Shown here: positions 11,615-23,724 of the stretch, piece after piece
How the letters are laid out: the number at the start of each line of letters is the position of its first letter
Numbering within the stretch: the first letter of the stretch is position 1
Assembly (NCBI GenBank): GCA_033439265.1
Contig: JAVTVX010000031.1
Span: 11,517,501-11,581,500, forward strand
Direction of reading: 5' to 3'
DNA length: 64,000 nucleotides
Origin: Dillenia suffruticosa
Lineage: Eukaryota > Streptophyta > Magnoliopsida > Dilleniales > Dilleniaceae
Notes under the pieces: generated by a model
The model's database searches: none
What the model was told of the DNA's origin: nothing
The model's input: the letters and a program-made list of their open reading frames with translations, nothing else
Position numbers and translations under genes: made by a program

Positions 11615-12061
11615 ATATTATTATTATAATTATATTTTAAACAAGAATTTAAAAGAATTTAAAAGAAAATCATAACAATTAAGGCCCTAATTTAATTTCA
11701 TTATTATTTAGTTGTCCGTTCACTCCACAACTCTTATTTTTCTTTTCTCCTTCGTTATCTTTCCAGATTCCGCCTAATTTTCTATCCAATTCATTTATTT
11801 CTTTTTATAGTGTCATTTTGCGTACGCTGGGTCAGCTTGTTCTCGCGTGCTTGGTCCCCTGGAAGGGATCCGTGGGGCTGCTGCACCAAAACAGGCCGTG
11901 TGGCCTTTGTTTGCTACAGAAAATTTTTGGTTTGGTTTGGGGAGGTTAGGATGATGGTTGGAGTACCCTTGCTACACGGCAATGAGGTCCGATATAGTAG
12001 GATGGCTCACGGACTTAAGAGGATAGAGAGGGAAAGGAAATGGAGAAGGATGGATGGGGAT
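11615..12061. other. Intergenic, no gene recognised
   Basis: AT-rich start, then a more GC-rich stretch at 11810-12060 with an open frame that shows no known domain. It directly follows, in minus-strand terms, the end of the next LTR and is probably flanking DNA or part of the same old element. Confidence 0.35.
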
Positions 12062-13143
12062 TGAACTTGCCTTGGCGGGTATGTCCAAGAACAAGAATCT
12101 ATCACGCTGGAGTGATGTAACCTAAGAGGCTAGGTACTCTTAAGCCCGAATTAGAGAGAAACTCTTTGGTTTTCTTACTTCTGAATCTTTGATTGAATGT
12201 CTAAAATGAGTACAAGGCATGCCTATTTATAGGCAAGGGAAAGGGACAAGGAATGGATATCATTGGCAACAACTCGGCCAAATGCAGTCCCATGACTTTT
12301 TACATGACCTCCTTTGGCATTTAACTACCCATAACTGCTCTAAAAGAGTCTTTTGGCCCTATACAATGATTCCTCATTTATTACAACACTTAAAACATGA
12401 ATTCTAACACTTACTCTACCAATTTAAGGGGCACAAAGTGCTGATTACTTAGAGCATAAGTAATCTGTCCAAAATTCTACATTATTCAATGGTTTGGTGG
12501 CTTGTAGCTTCTAACCTTTTGCTGTCCACGAACTGATGCCTTGCTTTTGGTGTCTCCTCGCTGTCTACAGCCTTAAGTATGTCGTCAGAGGCTGCCTTGA
12601 GTCGTGTCCTAAGATTGCTTGCTGGTGGCCCATCGTCTAGTGCCAACGGTTGTGTCTTTTTGCATAGCGATGGCACCTTTTCGCTTGCTGCTGCCATTTG
12701 CATCTCCTCGGTCATATCTCCTCCAATGTGCTGCTTCATTGGAGTCTCTTGGACCTTGGTGAAAGGTTGTGACATGATGGTGTCCTTTGGTGAAGGTTCA
12801 ATGGTCATGACTCTTGGTTCAAGGGTTGCGTCCCTTGGTGAACGGTTACTTGGACGCCATGCAACTTTGCTCGTGCGATGCTTATATTTGCTTGAGCACT
12901 TTGTCGGATACTCATAGGTCTTCTCAAAGTGATGGCATTAACTTGGATAAGATTGATGCCTCTTCATTGGTGACCTTTGGTTGGGAACATTTGATCGGGC
13001 GAACCTCCTTCGATGATTGGTCTGTACAAACCTCCTTCCGAATTGGTGTCTTTTCCTTGTGGCATCTCGTTTGCACCTTTTGCTCGTGTCCTTTCGGGTA
13101 AACTTCTCGTGCGCTGCTCATGGCTATTGGCAGTTCCATTACA
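12062..13143 (-). mobile_element. LTR (solo or truncated element), probably Ty3/gypsy
   Basis: On the minus strand this 1.08-kb block begins TGTAATGG and ends AAGTTCA, i.e. TG...CA. A polypurine tract sits directly upstream, and a strong TATA element followed by typical R/U5-like sequence lies in its distal part. Its composition is clearly less AT-rich than the surroundings. No second copy exists in the window and the flanks (GGGAT and TCCCC) do not match, so it is best read as the 3' LTR of a deleted element. The TA-rich DNA beyond 13240 has no pol. Assignment to gypsy rests only on general appearance. Confidence 0.5.
12222..12233 (-). promoter_or_regulatory. TATA box of the LTR
   Basis: On the minus strand this reads CCTATAAATAGG, a near-consensus plant TATA box within a GCCTATAAATAGGC palindrome, about 170 bp before the end of the LTR. 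Confidence 0.6.
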
Positions 13144-13154
13144 TCCCCCTTCTG
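13144..13154 (-). other. Polypurine tract
   Basis: On the minus strand CAGAAGGGGGA abuts the TG start of the LTR. This placement supports the reading of the block as a 3' LTR. Confidence 0.55.
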
Positions 13155-13975
13155 GGCGCGCAAGTTCAGTCTCCCTTACGTCCAGTCGTCAACTTAGAGC
13201 CAGAGACCAAAGTGTAAAAAATTTGTGAAATATTTGTTCAAACAATAAATATAAATTAATATTTTTTGAAATTATTATATTATTTTTTTCTTTCTTGATT
13301 TTAAAAATTATAAAATATTTTTGTATTGATTTAAAATATATTTTATTTCTATTATATGATGAGTTTTTTAATAAAGATTTATATAGAATTTAGTCAAATG
13401 AAAAAAAAAAAAAAAAAAAACAAGTGAAACAATATTATAGTTAAATGAGTGTAAAATAAATATAGCTTATAAATACTAATTGAATTTTAGAAAATTGAGA
13501 ATGTGTAATTGTTTAGAGCCCTACATAGGTTCGCCATAGCTTACGTCCACTCCCACAATCACCCATCCTCTCGTGCTCTCGGACCACGCCCACTCCGTTC
13601 CCTTGTACATGCTCACTCTGCTTAGAAGAACTTAAGTGCAAAAATTTAATTAGCCAGTTTTCATGTCAAAAGACTAAAGACTGGAATAGATTTTAATCAG
13701 AATTCATATTAAGGTCTCAAGTTTGAGAATAACATTAGGCCCCAAAATTATAGTGCTCGCCCCATGCTGGCAATATATATCTACCAAATTTATCCAATTC
13801 GGTGTATTCAAAACTCGTGCACTCTGCTTCATTTATCACTTTGTCGACGCATTTAAGCATGTATGGCTAATAATGCTTCCCACACTACCATATGACTAAG
13901 GCTTAATGCTTGGGAGAAAATGGCATAAAAATTAAATGAAAGATCTATAAATGATTAGACCCACAGAGAAAATTA
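13155..13975. other. Intergenic, no gene seen
   Basis: Very AT-rich DNA with an A-run at about 13400-13421. A short GC-richer stretch near 13530-13620 is not recognisable. Confidence 0.4.
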
Positions 13976-14330
13976 AGTGATTTCTTTTCTAAAGCTTGTC
14001 ACTTCATTCAAAGTAAACCTCCAAATCGGATTCAGACGTTCGTCCAGTTGGTTGAACCACCGCCACAATTTTCCTTGCATTGATGATTCATCTATAGGAT
14101 GACATAAAGAGTTATCCTTTTCTGGCTTTGCCCCTTCAATTTTTGTGCAAGTCATTGGCTGCTCATACCTGGAAGGAACCTTTGGGGCACAACCCAATTA
14201 TTCATGTCCAGAGTTTCACTGTCACACGCTACTCTCCTCGTGAATTTTGATTTCGCACCGGTGGCTGAGATGCTTTCTACGTAAAAGGGCTGCTCTTCTT
14301 TTCCAGAAAAGCAGAGAAATTTCAGAGAAA
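13976..14330 (-). pseudogene. Unrecognised minus-strand gene relic
   Basis: Two overlapping minus-strand frames with codon-like texture meet here: one ends in ...NNWVVPQRF (14403-14152) and the other begins ...CAPKVPSRYEQP and runs to 13973. They overlap at about 14150-14197 and could be one coding region broken by a frameshift, or two exons with a missed junction. Trp-rich sequence (KLWRWFNQLDE) and a normal stop suggest a real former protein. I do not recognise the family and infer no function. Confidence 0.3.
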
Positions 14331-14403
14331 AGGAAAAGAATAGTAAATTCAGGGAGTTCCCCTGCTTAAATTTCACTTGGAAGAAATTTAAATACCATTT
14401 CAT

Positions 14404-16318
14404 ATATTTTCAAACTAAAATATAATTATAATTTTCAAGATTTTTAAAATTGTACGAACGACCTTTTCCTTGATATATTAATATAAAAAGATTTGAAAAT
14501 TATCACAAATTCAATAGTTTTAACTTTTATAATTCAACATCTCTCTTATTTTAAATTCAAATGAATTGAGTAAGGACAAACTCTTGATCCGATGCCTATT
14601 TTTTAACAAAAAATAATCTCGAATCTATGATTTAGTATTTTTTATTATTTTATTTTTAGTAGAAGACAAAGTAAATGAAACACTTGTCAGGGTGCATTTG
14701 AATAATTTACACAAAATAAACTACAGCTTGTCGTTGCCCTATCCAACATGAAATTTGTAGAGCATGAGGTTGCAAGGCTGTCTAGAGTTGTTGTTTGGCG
14801 GAGATTGGCGCAAGATCCTTAATTTCTTCTACACATTCATCTCATTTGTTCTGCCTATGTTTTCAACTTCTGCTTAGGTTTCATCAATAGTCTATTTGTC
14901 TTCTTCCAATTGACAAACCAAACCAATCTCATGTGCTCCATTCACTTCATTTTCAATTCTCCACCTTATCTTCAATTGGGTCCAAAAAAAAAAGTAAGTT
15001 GGTAGATTTAAATACGGGTTAAGTTATTAGCTGAGAGGGTGAGAGGTTTATGTCGTCTTCATTTATATTAAAATAAAATAAATAATTTTAATATAAATAA
15101 ATTATAAAATATATTATATTTATTAAAATAAAAAAGAATTATATACATCTGTCTTACTAAATAATTCTTTTCAACAATGAGCTAAGCTTTTTCATGTCGG
15201 ACTATATTTAGTGTCCCAACTAGTCAATTATTTATTAAAAAAAAAAAAACAGGTTTTCTTTTGGTCTTTTGTTTGTTAAAGTTGGATTCCTCTTTGGTTC
15301 TTTGCTTTATACTTTGATTTTGTGGGAATGCTCACTTTGCATTTATACAAGTCCTGATAACTTTTTTCTAAAACAATTATATCACTTTGAAACTAATTAT
15401 ATACACTAATTATCAAATTATATCTAATTATTGTGTAAAAACTTACTTCTTTGTACCATTAGAAGCCTTCCATTGCCCATAATTTTTTTTTTTTTTTTTT
15501 TTTTTTGGGAAATATCCTTCCTATACTTCATGCTCACACTCTGAGAGGCTTCTGGCGGCATGATTGTGCTCTATACTCTATGGTTGTTGGATCCATTTTT
15601 CAAATTTGGCAACTAGGTGGGGCCGGTCAATTACTCATCTTTGAAAAATCAACTAAAAAAATTGCTGGATAATCGATTTAAAAGGATAAAATATTAAATT
15701 TTTTAATCAAATTTTAAATTTAAAATTAAAGAATAAAAAATTACACCGAAAAGGCACCTCTTAAATAAGATTCATATCCCTAACACACACCCAAGGGTGC
15801 TCCCACTAACCATAACATGTTCTTATCGAACCATAATTACTATGTAAGAGAGATGTAATCATCAAACGTAATCATCGAAATCTAAATTGTTAAGATTATA
15901 ATATTTATTCACAATCTGTTGGTGCAAATTACTTTTAAATATTTTGAAACTCGTCCTTTTGCCAAAAAAAAAATCATTTTCATTAATCACTAAACTATGC
16001 TACTAATTTCTTTTTCTTTTTTTTTCCTAAACATTTATTAAAAACATTTAAATACGAAACTGTTTTTGCTCTTTTAGGCTAGGAATTTATTTTTCAAAAA
16101 CATTCTACTTACTTGTACACCATAATCAGTTTATAATATGTGTTCCCAAACCCACCCTTCAAATGGGTCAAAAGGTATTACTTCATTGTGAGCAAGAGAA
16201 TTTATAATTAATTTCCCTTTCTTCATTACGCACATTTCTTAAATCAAGGGTACTTTTTTTTTACAACAATTTCAGTCACAAATTCACCATACTATACACG
16301 TGTTATGTCTAAATAATA

Positions 16319-16349
<31 letters not shown>

Positions 16350-17322
16350 CAACTTTTTTAAATGAAAAAATCAAAGTCAATTATTTTGAATTTAAGTTTG
16401 TGTTCTTTATACGTAATTGTAAGCGATGGGATTCGGGCAACACGTGTCATTTCAAAGTTTTAGATTTTTGGATTCCATGATTTCAATAATTTATTGTTTG
16501 GTTAGTTATAGAATTTTGAGTTTGAGTTGTTAATTTTTAATATAAATTCTTTTTTTAAGATAATTAATGATCACCCAATTCAAAATTTTAATTATTTTCG
16601 TATAAAATATTATTCTGTCTCTTTGCTTTATTTGTAGGATTTCACTATTCTTTATGATATTTTAAAGTTTTAGGGTTTATGGGATTTACGGATCTCACGA
16701 AATTTTTGAATGAGTTGGAGAAGCAAGCAACAAAAGTCTTACCCAATAATAGGGCGTCTATGGCACGCGCTAGATAATGAAGTGAACTAAGTTGTGAAAT
16801 AGAAGGTGTAAGAAGAGTGAGGAAACGCCAAGGTTGGCATACTCGAACAGCAAGACTGTTGACTAAACATTATTCCCCCCCCCCGGGCCCGCCTTCTCTC
16901 TCTCTCTCTCTCTATCAATCTCTCTCACTGCCAAGGGAGCTTTCTGTACTCTTCTTCCCTATACAGACATATTGTGTAATTATTAAATTACTCCCTAAAT
17001 TTTAAAATTGAGTTATGACGAATTTGACGTCACCTTTCATTTTTCTGTTAAATTACTCTTAAATTTTGAATATTAGCAAATTATTTTTTATTTTCACCAT
17101 TTAATGAAAAAATTCATATCTATAATTGTAATTAATGCACAAGAATGCAACATGAATAATATAAAAAAAGGGAACATCCTAAAAAAATTAGTGGAAATCT
17201 CAAAATACGACGTTTGATGGATAAGTCTGATAAAGACTCACACTTTATAACATATGTTTTACAATTTCCCTTTTTTTTAAAAAAAATTCCGTGTTACTCT
17301 CTGTCTCTACTCCTTTTCATTG
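14404..17322. other. Intergenic region upstream of the transporter gene
   Basis: No gene seen. It contains a T-run at about 15484-15507, a further copy of the small retroposon family at 15650-15780, an AT microsatellite at about 16322-16350 and a C/CT-rich stretch at about 16876-16925. The last few hundred bases should hold the promoter of the inositol transporter gene. Confidence 0.5.
15650..15780 (+). repeat. Partial copy of the small retroposon family
   Basis: Read on the plus strand, AT-rich words (TTTTTTAATCAAATTTT, AAAATT then CTCTTAAATAAG) align in order with the minus-strand reading of 4170-4347. The poly(A) end and target duplications are not recognisable, so it is older or truncated. 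Confidence 0.45.
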
Positions 17323-17330
17323 TATTTAAA
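17323..17330 (+). promoter_or_regulatory. Possible TATA element of the inositol transporter gene
   Basis: TATTTAAA lies about 200 bp before the start codon, followed by a pyrimidine-rich 5' leader (CT-rich, about 17400-17480). Position and sequence suit a plant TATA box, but nothing else confirms it. Confidence 0.35.
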
Positions 17331-17522
17331 ACAACACTCCCCTACCCATTTCTCACCTCCTCATTTTGTTCTATTCCAGTTTTTCATAAAAGCAAAATCA
17401 ACCACTCTCTCTCAATTTGTTCATCTCCTTCTTCTTCCTTCATGCGTTTAAGACTTTCAGTCTCATATCTCTCTAATTAAATAAGGGTAGTTGCCGTTGA
17501 TTTGGGTTAATAGTGAGAGACA

Positions 17523-20500
17523 ATGGAGGGAGGGATTCATGAAGGAACAGACACATCAGCATTCAGAGAATGTTTTTCACTTGCTTGGAAGAATCCTTAT
17601 GTCCTTCGCCTTGCTTTCTCTGCTGGAATTGGTGGTCTTCTCTTTGGCTATGACACTGGTCTCTCTCTCTCTCTCTCTCTGTGTCTAACTAGTTTTTCTC
17701 TCTATCTTCCACCCTCTCACTCATGTTCTTGGTATTGGTGCTGAATTTTTGCAGGAGTAATCTCAGGGGCACTTCTCTATATCAGAGACGACTTCGAAGC
17801 TGTTGATAAGAAGACTGTTTTACAGGTCTCTCTCTCTCTCTCATATTCCCATGAGGACTTTTTCTAAATAAAATTCCCATAGTGTACATTATGTTTTCCT
17901 CTCTTGCTCATCAGAGGAGGAGTATACAGGAGGACAATATTGGCAATTTGCCACTTATTCCCTGCAAAATTATTGCAAGTTTTTGAGGCTTAGTTCAATA
18001 GCATTAAAGATAATTTTTTACTTCACTTCAATTAAAGCATGAGTTTTTAGTTCTAACTTGGAATCTTTTCTTTATTTTTGACTTCTGCTTTGGCTGATTT
18101 TCATTTTGGACCGTCTATTTTACGTCCATCACCCCACTTTTGTTTTCTTTTCTCTTTCCATAGATCAAAATTTTATTTTATTTTTTTTTAACAAAAAGAA
18201 CTTCATAATTGATAATTTTCATCTCCTCTGTGTGGTGTACACCAAGTGTATTCCCATGAAATTATGTATAATCTTTGCACTTTTTTTTTTCTTTTTTCAG
18301 AATTCATTTTCTCTGTGCTTATGAAAAATCGGGGCATGCTGGTTTTGAAGGTTTGTTGGTTCAGGGTTTCTTTCTACACACACTTCAAAGAAGACTAGAC
18401 ATGATAATGATTGAAGCTAATACTAGCATATTCCCTCTTTTGCAATCCCTATTCATCCATCATATCTACCATTCAAAACCTATTGTTTGGTTTGCGTCAA
18501 TTTATGATCCAAATTCTGCAGGTTCCCCAAATTTTCAAGCTTTGGAGACAAGTTTATAATTCCAAGTGAAAGTTTACTCTTAATAAAAAAAAATAGAAAT
18601 GAAAAATGATGTTTAAAATTCCAAACCCTCACTCCGCCCCCAAAGAAAAAATGAAAAAGGAAAATTGTCACACCACAAAAGATTAAAACATCCATAGTAA
18701 GCGAAAGATTTTGTAATAGGGAGGTGAAATGAGGGATCAAGATATAAAAGGACAAAATTTTACCTTTTAAGGCCTCTCGACTAAAAATGGAAGAAAAAGG
18801 GTATGATCACAGTGATTGATGAGAAAATTTTTATAGGAGATGTTCATGTCTCTGTCCCCTCCAACTAAGAGAGAAGAAAAATAATACTCCATTTGGTTAT
18901 ATAAGTGTACACGAACACCTGTAAAAATGGATATGTTCATGTCATCTTCTTGCCAGACACACCCTTATACATTATATTGCTATGAGTTAGGAATTGCTGA
19001 TGCAGAAACTAGAACTATAATCTTTGGTTGTAGTGCTATATAATTTTTCACCTGATATGTGTGTCTCATTCTTTCTTATGACAAATGTTGTCCAAAACCA
19101 TATATCCTCCCTTGTTTGATAAAAAGTAAATAAATAAAACTACGAAAATTGCATAGATTGTTGGTACGCTTATTAATTTTTCTTATTGAACAAATTAATT
19201 TGAACTATGGAAAAATAGGAGAGCATTGTGAGCATGGCAGTCGCGGGAGCAATCATAGGAGCTGCTATAGGAGGATGGATGAATGACAAGTTTGGAAGAA
19301 GGACAGCAATCTTAGTTGCAGACTTCCTGTTCTTCATTGGAGCAGTGATTATGGCTTCAGCGCCTAACCCAGCTCTGCTCATCATTGGTCGGGTTTTTGT
19401 TGGACTTGGTGTTGGAATGGCATCGATGACTTCTCCGCTCTACATCTCTGAGGCTTCTCCGGCGAAAATCAGGGGTGCACTAGTTAGTACCAATGGATTC
19501 CTCATAACAGGAGGCCAGTTCTTGTCTTACCTTATCAACTTAGCCTTTACCAAGGTAAGGACAGAACAGTGCTTTTCAAATTATTTGGGGCAACATAAAA
19601 TATATAATGATTGTGACTCTAGCACTAGAAAACATATGAACTAGTACCCGGTGCTTCATAGTAAAGCGTTTTCACATTCAATGAGAAACATAAAAGAAGG
19701 TAGATCAACATGCTGCCCATCCTAGATGAGAATTCATACAATCAGATGAGCCCCGTGTGACCCTTATAATTATGAGGGTGATTCAAGTAGATAAATGCAC
19801 TTTATCAGACAAGCAATGCTGACTAAACTAATGGGTTAATGAATTCAGGCACCAGGAACATGGCGTTGGATGCTTGGAGTTGCTGGAATTCCAGCACTAG
19901 TGCAGTTCTTCTTGATGTTGATTCTCCCAGAGTCACCACGTTGGCTCTACCGAAAGGTATAATTCTTCATTTAAACAGTGCCTATGATTAAAATCATTAT
20001 TTTATATGACCTCTGTGACCTCACATCCACATTTGTTTCTCTGAACAATAGGGAAGACAAGAGGAAGCCAATGCTATACTAAGAAGGATATACCCAGCTA
20101 ACGAAGTTGAGAGAGAAATACAAGACTTGAAGGATTCTGTCGAGACAGAGATTCAAGAAGAGGGGTCATCTGAGAAAATCAATTTGATCAAACTAATCAA
20201 AACCAAAACAGTAAGAAGAGGACTCATTGCTGGTGTCGGGCTCCAAGTTTTCCAGCAATTCGTAGGCATAAACACCGTCATGTACTACAGCCCCACCATA
20301 GTTCAACTTGCTGGTTTTGCTTCTAACCAAACCGCTCTCCTTCTGTCACTGGTAACAGCAGGGCTCAATGCCTCCGGCTCTATAGTGAGCATATATTTCA
20401 TAGACAGGACTGGAAGGAAGAAGCTCCTTATATTCAGTTTAATTGGGGTGATCCTCTCTCTTGGAGTCTTATCTGCAGTCTTCCATCAAACAACTACACA

Positions 20501-21230
20501 CTCTCCGCCCGTCAGCGCAGTTGAAACATCCCACTTTGCTTCAGCTTACACTTGCCCAGATTACAGTTCAGCAGGAGCTTCTGCAAACTGGGACTGTATG
20601 AAGTGTTTGAAAGCTTCCTCTCCAAGTTGTGGCTTCTGTGCTTCATCCACCAACAAGGTAAGTTTTACAAATCTCACATGCAGATGGGAAATTTTCTTTA
20701 TCAGATCATAAAAAATTCATTTTTTGAGATAATTGATGCAGCTATTTCCTGGCGCTTGCCTACTCTCAAACGACACGGTAAAGAAGGATATTTGTCATGG
20801 AGGAGACAGACTCTGGTATACAAGAGGATGCCCTAGCAGATATGGCTGGCTTGCACTCATCGGCCTAGCTCTCTATATAATTTTCTTCTCTCCAGGAATG
20901 GGCACAGTCCCATGGATAGTGAACTCAGAGATTTACCCACTACGGTTTCGAGGTGTATGTGGAGGAATAGCAGCAACTGCAAACTGGGTCTCTAATCTCA
21001 TTGTTGCACAGTCTTTCTTGTCTTTAACAGAGGCCATTGGAACTTCTTGGACATTTCTCATATTCGGAATAATCTCAGTTGTGGCACTCCTCTTTGTCCT
21101 AATTTGCGTGCCAGAGACCAAGGGACTTCCGATTGAAGAGGTGGAGAATATGTTGGAGACAAGAGCTCTGCATATCAAGTTCTGGGAGAAAAGGTCTGAC
21201 CAGTCGCAAAAGAAAGGTTCCTCAGTATGA
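17523..21230 (+). CDS. INT2: Inositol transporter 2-like (H+/myo-inositol symporter)
   Basis: Six exons join with open frame and GT-AG introns: 17523-17658, 17755-17825, 19219-19554, 19849-19956, 20052-20657 and 20742-21230 (stop TGA). They give 581 codons; Arabidopsis INT2 has 580. The [14 protein letters not shown] start and nearly all blocks match INT2/INT3 closely. It is a 12-helix Major Facilitator sugar-porter protein. Landmarks are [10 protein letters not shown] in helix 1, the NDKFGRR loop, [10 protein letters not shown] before the central loop, [14 protein letters not shown] in helix 7, FIDRTGRKK and PETKG after helix 12. A long extracellular loop between helices 9 and 10 (spanning the exon 5/6 junction) carries the Cys-rich PSI-like segment (WDCMKC..SPSCGFC) typical of INT2-4. 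The known family role is proton-coupled inositol uptake at the plasma membrane. Introns 1 and 2 both start GTCTCTCT, unusual donors. Intron 2 is 1.39 kb. Confidence 0.96.
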
Positions 21231-21841
21231 ATAATCAAAGGGCAGGATGCATATAGTTGTCGGTAGAGAGGATTGAGACTGAGAATTTGGGGTTCTTAGA
21301 GTATTTTGAGTAGATACATATGATATTTTCCACTTACCATGAATAGACAAACAAAATTTGATCTTCTAAGGGCAAAATGTGCCCAATTTACAGAAGAATA
21401 ATATTTTATGAACAAGTTATGGATTGAATAGAGTCCTAAGTTAGATTTGTGTGACTAAATGAAATTCATGGAAGAAGGATTGCATGCTAATAGTGATCAT
21501 TTACAAACTTCTTGATACTTATTGTCGGATATCAGAACAATATGTGGATTCAAGAATCGGATTTAGAACCATAGCAAACTCATAAATTGCAAAACCACTC
21601 ACTTGTGTTTTCAAGTAATATTGTGAGTTGATACCATCAAAACTCAGTAGAATTGAAATGGAAATTGCTGGGAAAAATTGAACTTCAGACACTCTACAGT
21701 CTGCCTCCAAACTCATTTAGGACTTGACCTTTATTTTAGGAAAAAAGGTTCATCGAAATAACACACTTCGAAATGGAATAGAGATCGGTTATGTGAGGCG
21801 ATCGTCACAAGCACATGTATCCACCTTCACTTAAGAACTAA
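21231..21841. other. 3' flank of the transporter gene
   Basis: Contains the 3' untranslated region; an AATAAT-type signal near 21398-21404 could direct polyadenylation. No further gene is seen. A short minus-strand frame at 21519-21716 has no domain. Confidence 0.5.
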
Positions 21842-21855
21842 ATTTTGCCGTCATT

Positions 21856-22172
21856 TATTTTATTTATTTATTTATTTTTATTGCGTAAGAATTTGAATAT
21901 GAAACTACCATATTGGAGAGAATCTGAAACCACCATATTGGAGAGAAGCATTTGTATCACTAGACTATCCCTTTAGGGACAATTTTTTTTTTTTGGGTAA
22001 GTGAATGCTCACCATTAACTGATATCCTGATTTGATCTTACTAATTCGGTCAAACTATAAAGTCCATTAAAAAGTTGACTCTCCCAATATTTGCCTTTCC
22101 ATTTCCAAATTTCAAACCCATGACCATAGATTATGGAAATTTAACACTCCATCGCTACACCGAGTCATTGAC
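21856..22172 (-). mobile_element. Dimeric tRNA-type SINE
   Basis: A 317-bp insert is flanked by a perfect 14-bp repeat ATTTTGCCGTCATT (21842-21855 and 22173-22186). On the minus strand it reads as two SINE-like units. The first starts near 22170 with an A-box-like TAGCGATGGAGTG and a B-box-like GGTCATGGGTTTGAAAT and ends in a 13-14-base A-run near 21986. The second starts GGATAGTCTAGTGATACAA and ends in an AAAT-repeat tail at 21857-21880. Because one TSD surrounds both, they moved together as a dimer. No coding capacity; it would depend on LINE reverse transcriptase. Confidence 0.75.
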
Positions 22173-22186
22173 ATTTTGCCGTCATT

Positions 22187-23303
22187 GATGTCATCCCATA
22201 TTGATTCACATCTTAAACGAATCAATGCAAGCCTAATTAGAGACTTTCCACGCAGTCCACTCTTTCATACTCCATTTTAGTTACAGAAATTATTTTCTAT
22301 TTACGATTTTTTTTTTGTTTTGTATTGGAAAACAGAAAATTATTTTTGCATAAAAATATGGAAACCATGCTCAAATGTATAAATTGAATCATATTTTATA
22401 ATATAAAATATAAAAATAGTTTTAATATGTTTTCTGCAACTCGATTATCAGCTGAGAAATAGAAAATTGAAAAACTCACTCTTGTTTTTTGGGGGAAAAA
22501 AATCTATTTGAACGCTATTTCCATCTTTTGCAAAATTTTCAAAAACAAGTATAGAAAACAAGGCTGTTGTCAGTGACAAAACAGCCCCATAATCTCTCAA
22601 CTTTTTTGTTTTTTTCAGGTACTGTTTCTTGTTCAATAGTTATAATAGCATTTGTTCAAAATACTCTCCAGAACTTCTCTTGCTAGGCCAACAACTACAA
22701 AGATGATATTCCATACCGCATCAACTCCCATAGAGTTATGGTGGCAGCAAGATGAAATAGGTTGAAGATACCCAACCATGCAGGCAATTATTGTGTATCA
22801 AACTGGGAAATTGCATATAGATAATGCTCCAAACTCAAACCGGGCAGGAAAGACAGAAATTAGGGGCCTATATTAATTATCAACCTCAGATCTAATGCCA
22901 CTCCATTTCAGTCCCTTCCATTCTTAGGCAACCATAATTCTCAAACTTCTAATCATAATTAGAAGATCACAAGCAAGAAGTCAGCTATAATGAGGTCATA
23001 TATTTTGGCCGTAGAGTCTGACAAGAAGGATGAAACAAAACAGAATTCACCTAATGAGAAGAACATGCGTGGTTATTCTAGAGATAAACAAGGATGCAGA
23101 TTCACATGTCAAACTAGACAAAAGGGCATCTATAAAGCAAGAAAACTCTTGCAATCCAAAAGCTAGCATAATTATCACTTCCAAGCTTAATATGCCAAAA
23201 TCTATAGCACTGAAGATGGTCAAATTTCAGTTGCCGACTGAGCCTGAAAAGTTTACTTCCCTTTTCTACATTTTCTTCCTCACTTTTTCAGAAATACAAG
23301 GAA
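22187..23303. other. Intergenic, no gene seen
   Basis: AT-rich spacer between the SINE and the uL14m gene. Part of 23030-23300 may be 3' flank of the minus-strand gene. No conserved protein recognised. Confidence 0.4.
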
Positions 23304-23353
23304 TTATCTCCAAAAGACAACACAAAAATTATGGCAGTAGAGGGTCCATACAT

Positions 23354-23724
23354 TATGCAATGTGCTCAGCCAAAGAATCTTAACATGCTTTTTCTTCCTT
23401 AACTCATGAGGAACTGGCCCAAATACTCTAGTCCCAATTGGCTCACCTTGCTTGTTAACAAGAACAATGGCATTATCATCAAATTTAACCTCACTCCCAT
23501 CACAGCGGCCCCTCTGCATTGCAGCACATACAACTACTCCATAGACTACATCACCTTTCTTCACTTTGCCCCTGGGTTGTGCTTCCTTCATGGATGCAAT
23601 TATTGTATTCCCCCAGTCTTGCACCTTTCTTCCCCTTCAAAGCTTGTATGCACATTACCTGTTTGGCCCCGGAGATATCCACCACCTTGAGATTAGTTCT
23701 CATCTGTGTGAAAGTTCTTTGCTG
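23354..23724 (-). pseudogene. Mitochondrial ribosomal protein uL14 (HUELLENLOS/HLP type), frame-disrupted exon
   Basis: The exon begins after a good acceptor (TTTCTACAG) at 23724 with QQRTFTQMRTNLKVVDISGAK, continues [16 protein letters not shown] and then [25 protein letters not shown] to [21 protein letters not shown]. This covers the uL14 domain, which in plant mitochondria binds 23S rRNA in the large subunit. Two breaks are visible. An extra base in the C-run 23610-23614 shifts the frame after GARLG. A gap of about 4 bases after HVKIL puts the family's usual C-terminus and its TAA (23354-23356) out of frame, so translation would run to 23304. The invariant DNSGA is DISGA, and two CpG-type Arg losses (VVVC, PHEL) also fit relaxed constraint. 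A base error in the C-run cannot explain the second break. Confidence 0.8.

Noticed and set aside
12482-13228. Open frames on both strands of 60-112 codons
   Set aside because: They fall inside the 1.08-kb LTR, which has a less AT-rich composition; no domain is present.
17491-17744. Plus-strand frame starting at 17491 as an alternative INT2 start, and read-through of intron 1
   Set aside because: It is in another frame; the ATG at 17523 gives the conserved MEGG N-terminus, and the join at 17658/17755 restores the helix 1 sequence.
20933-21238. Minus-strand frame of 101 codons
   Set aside because: Antisense shadow of the last exon of the inositol transporter.
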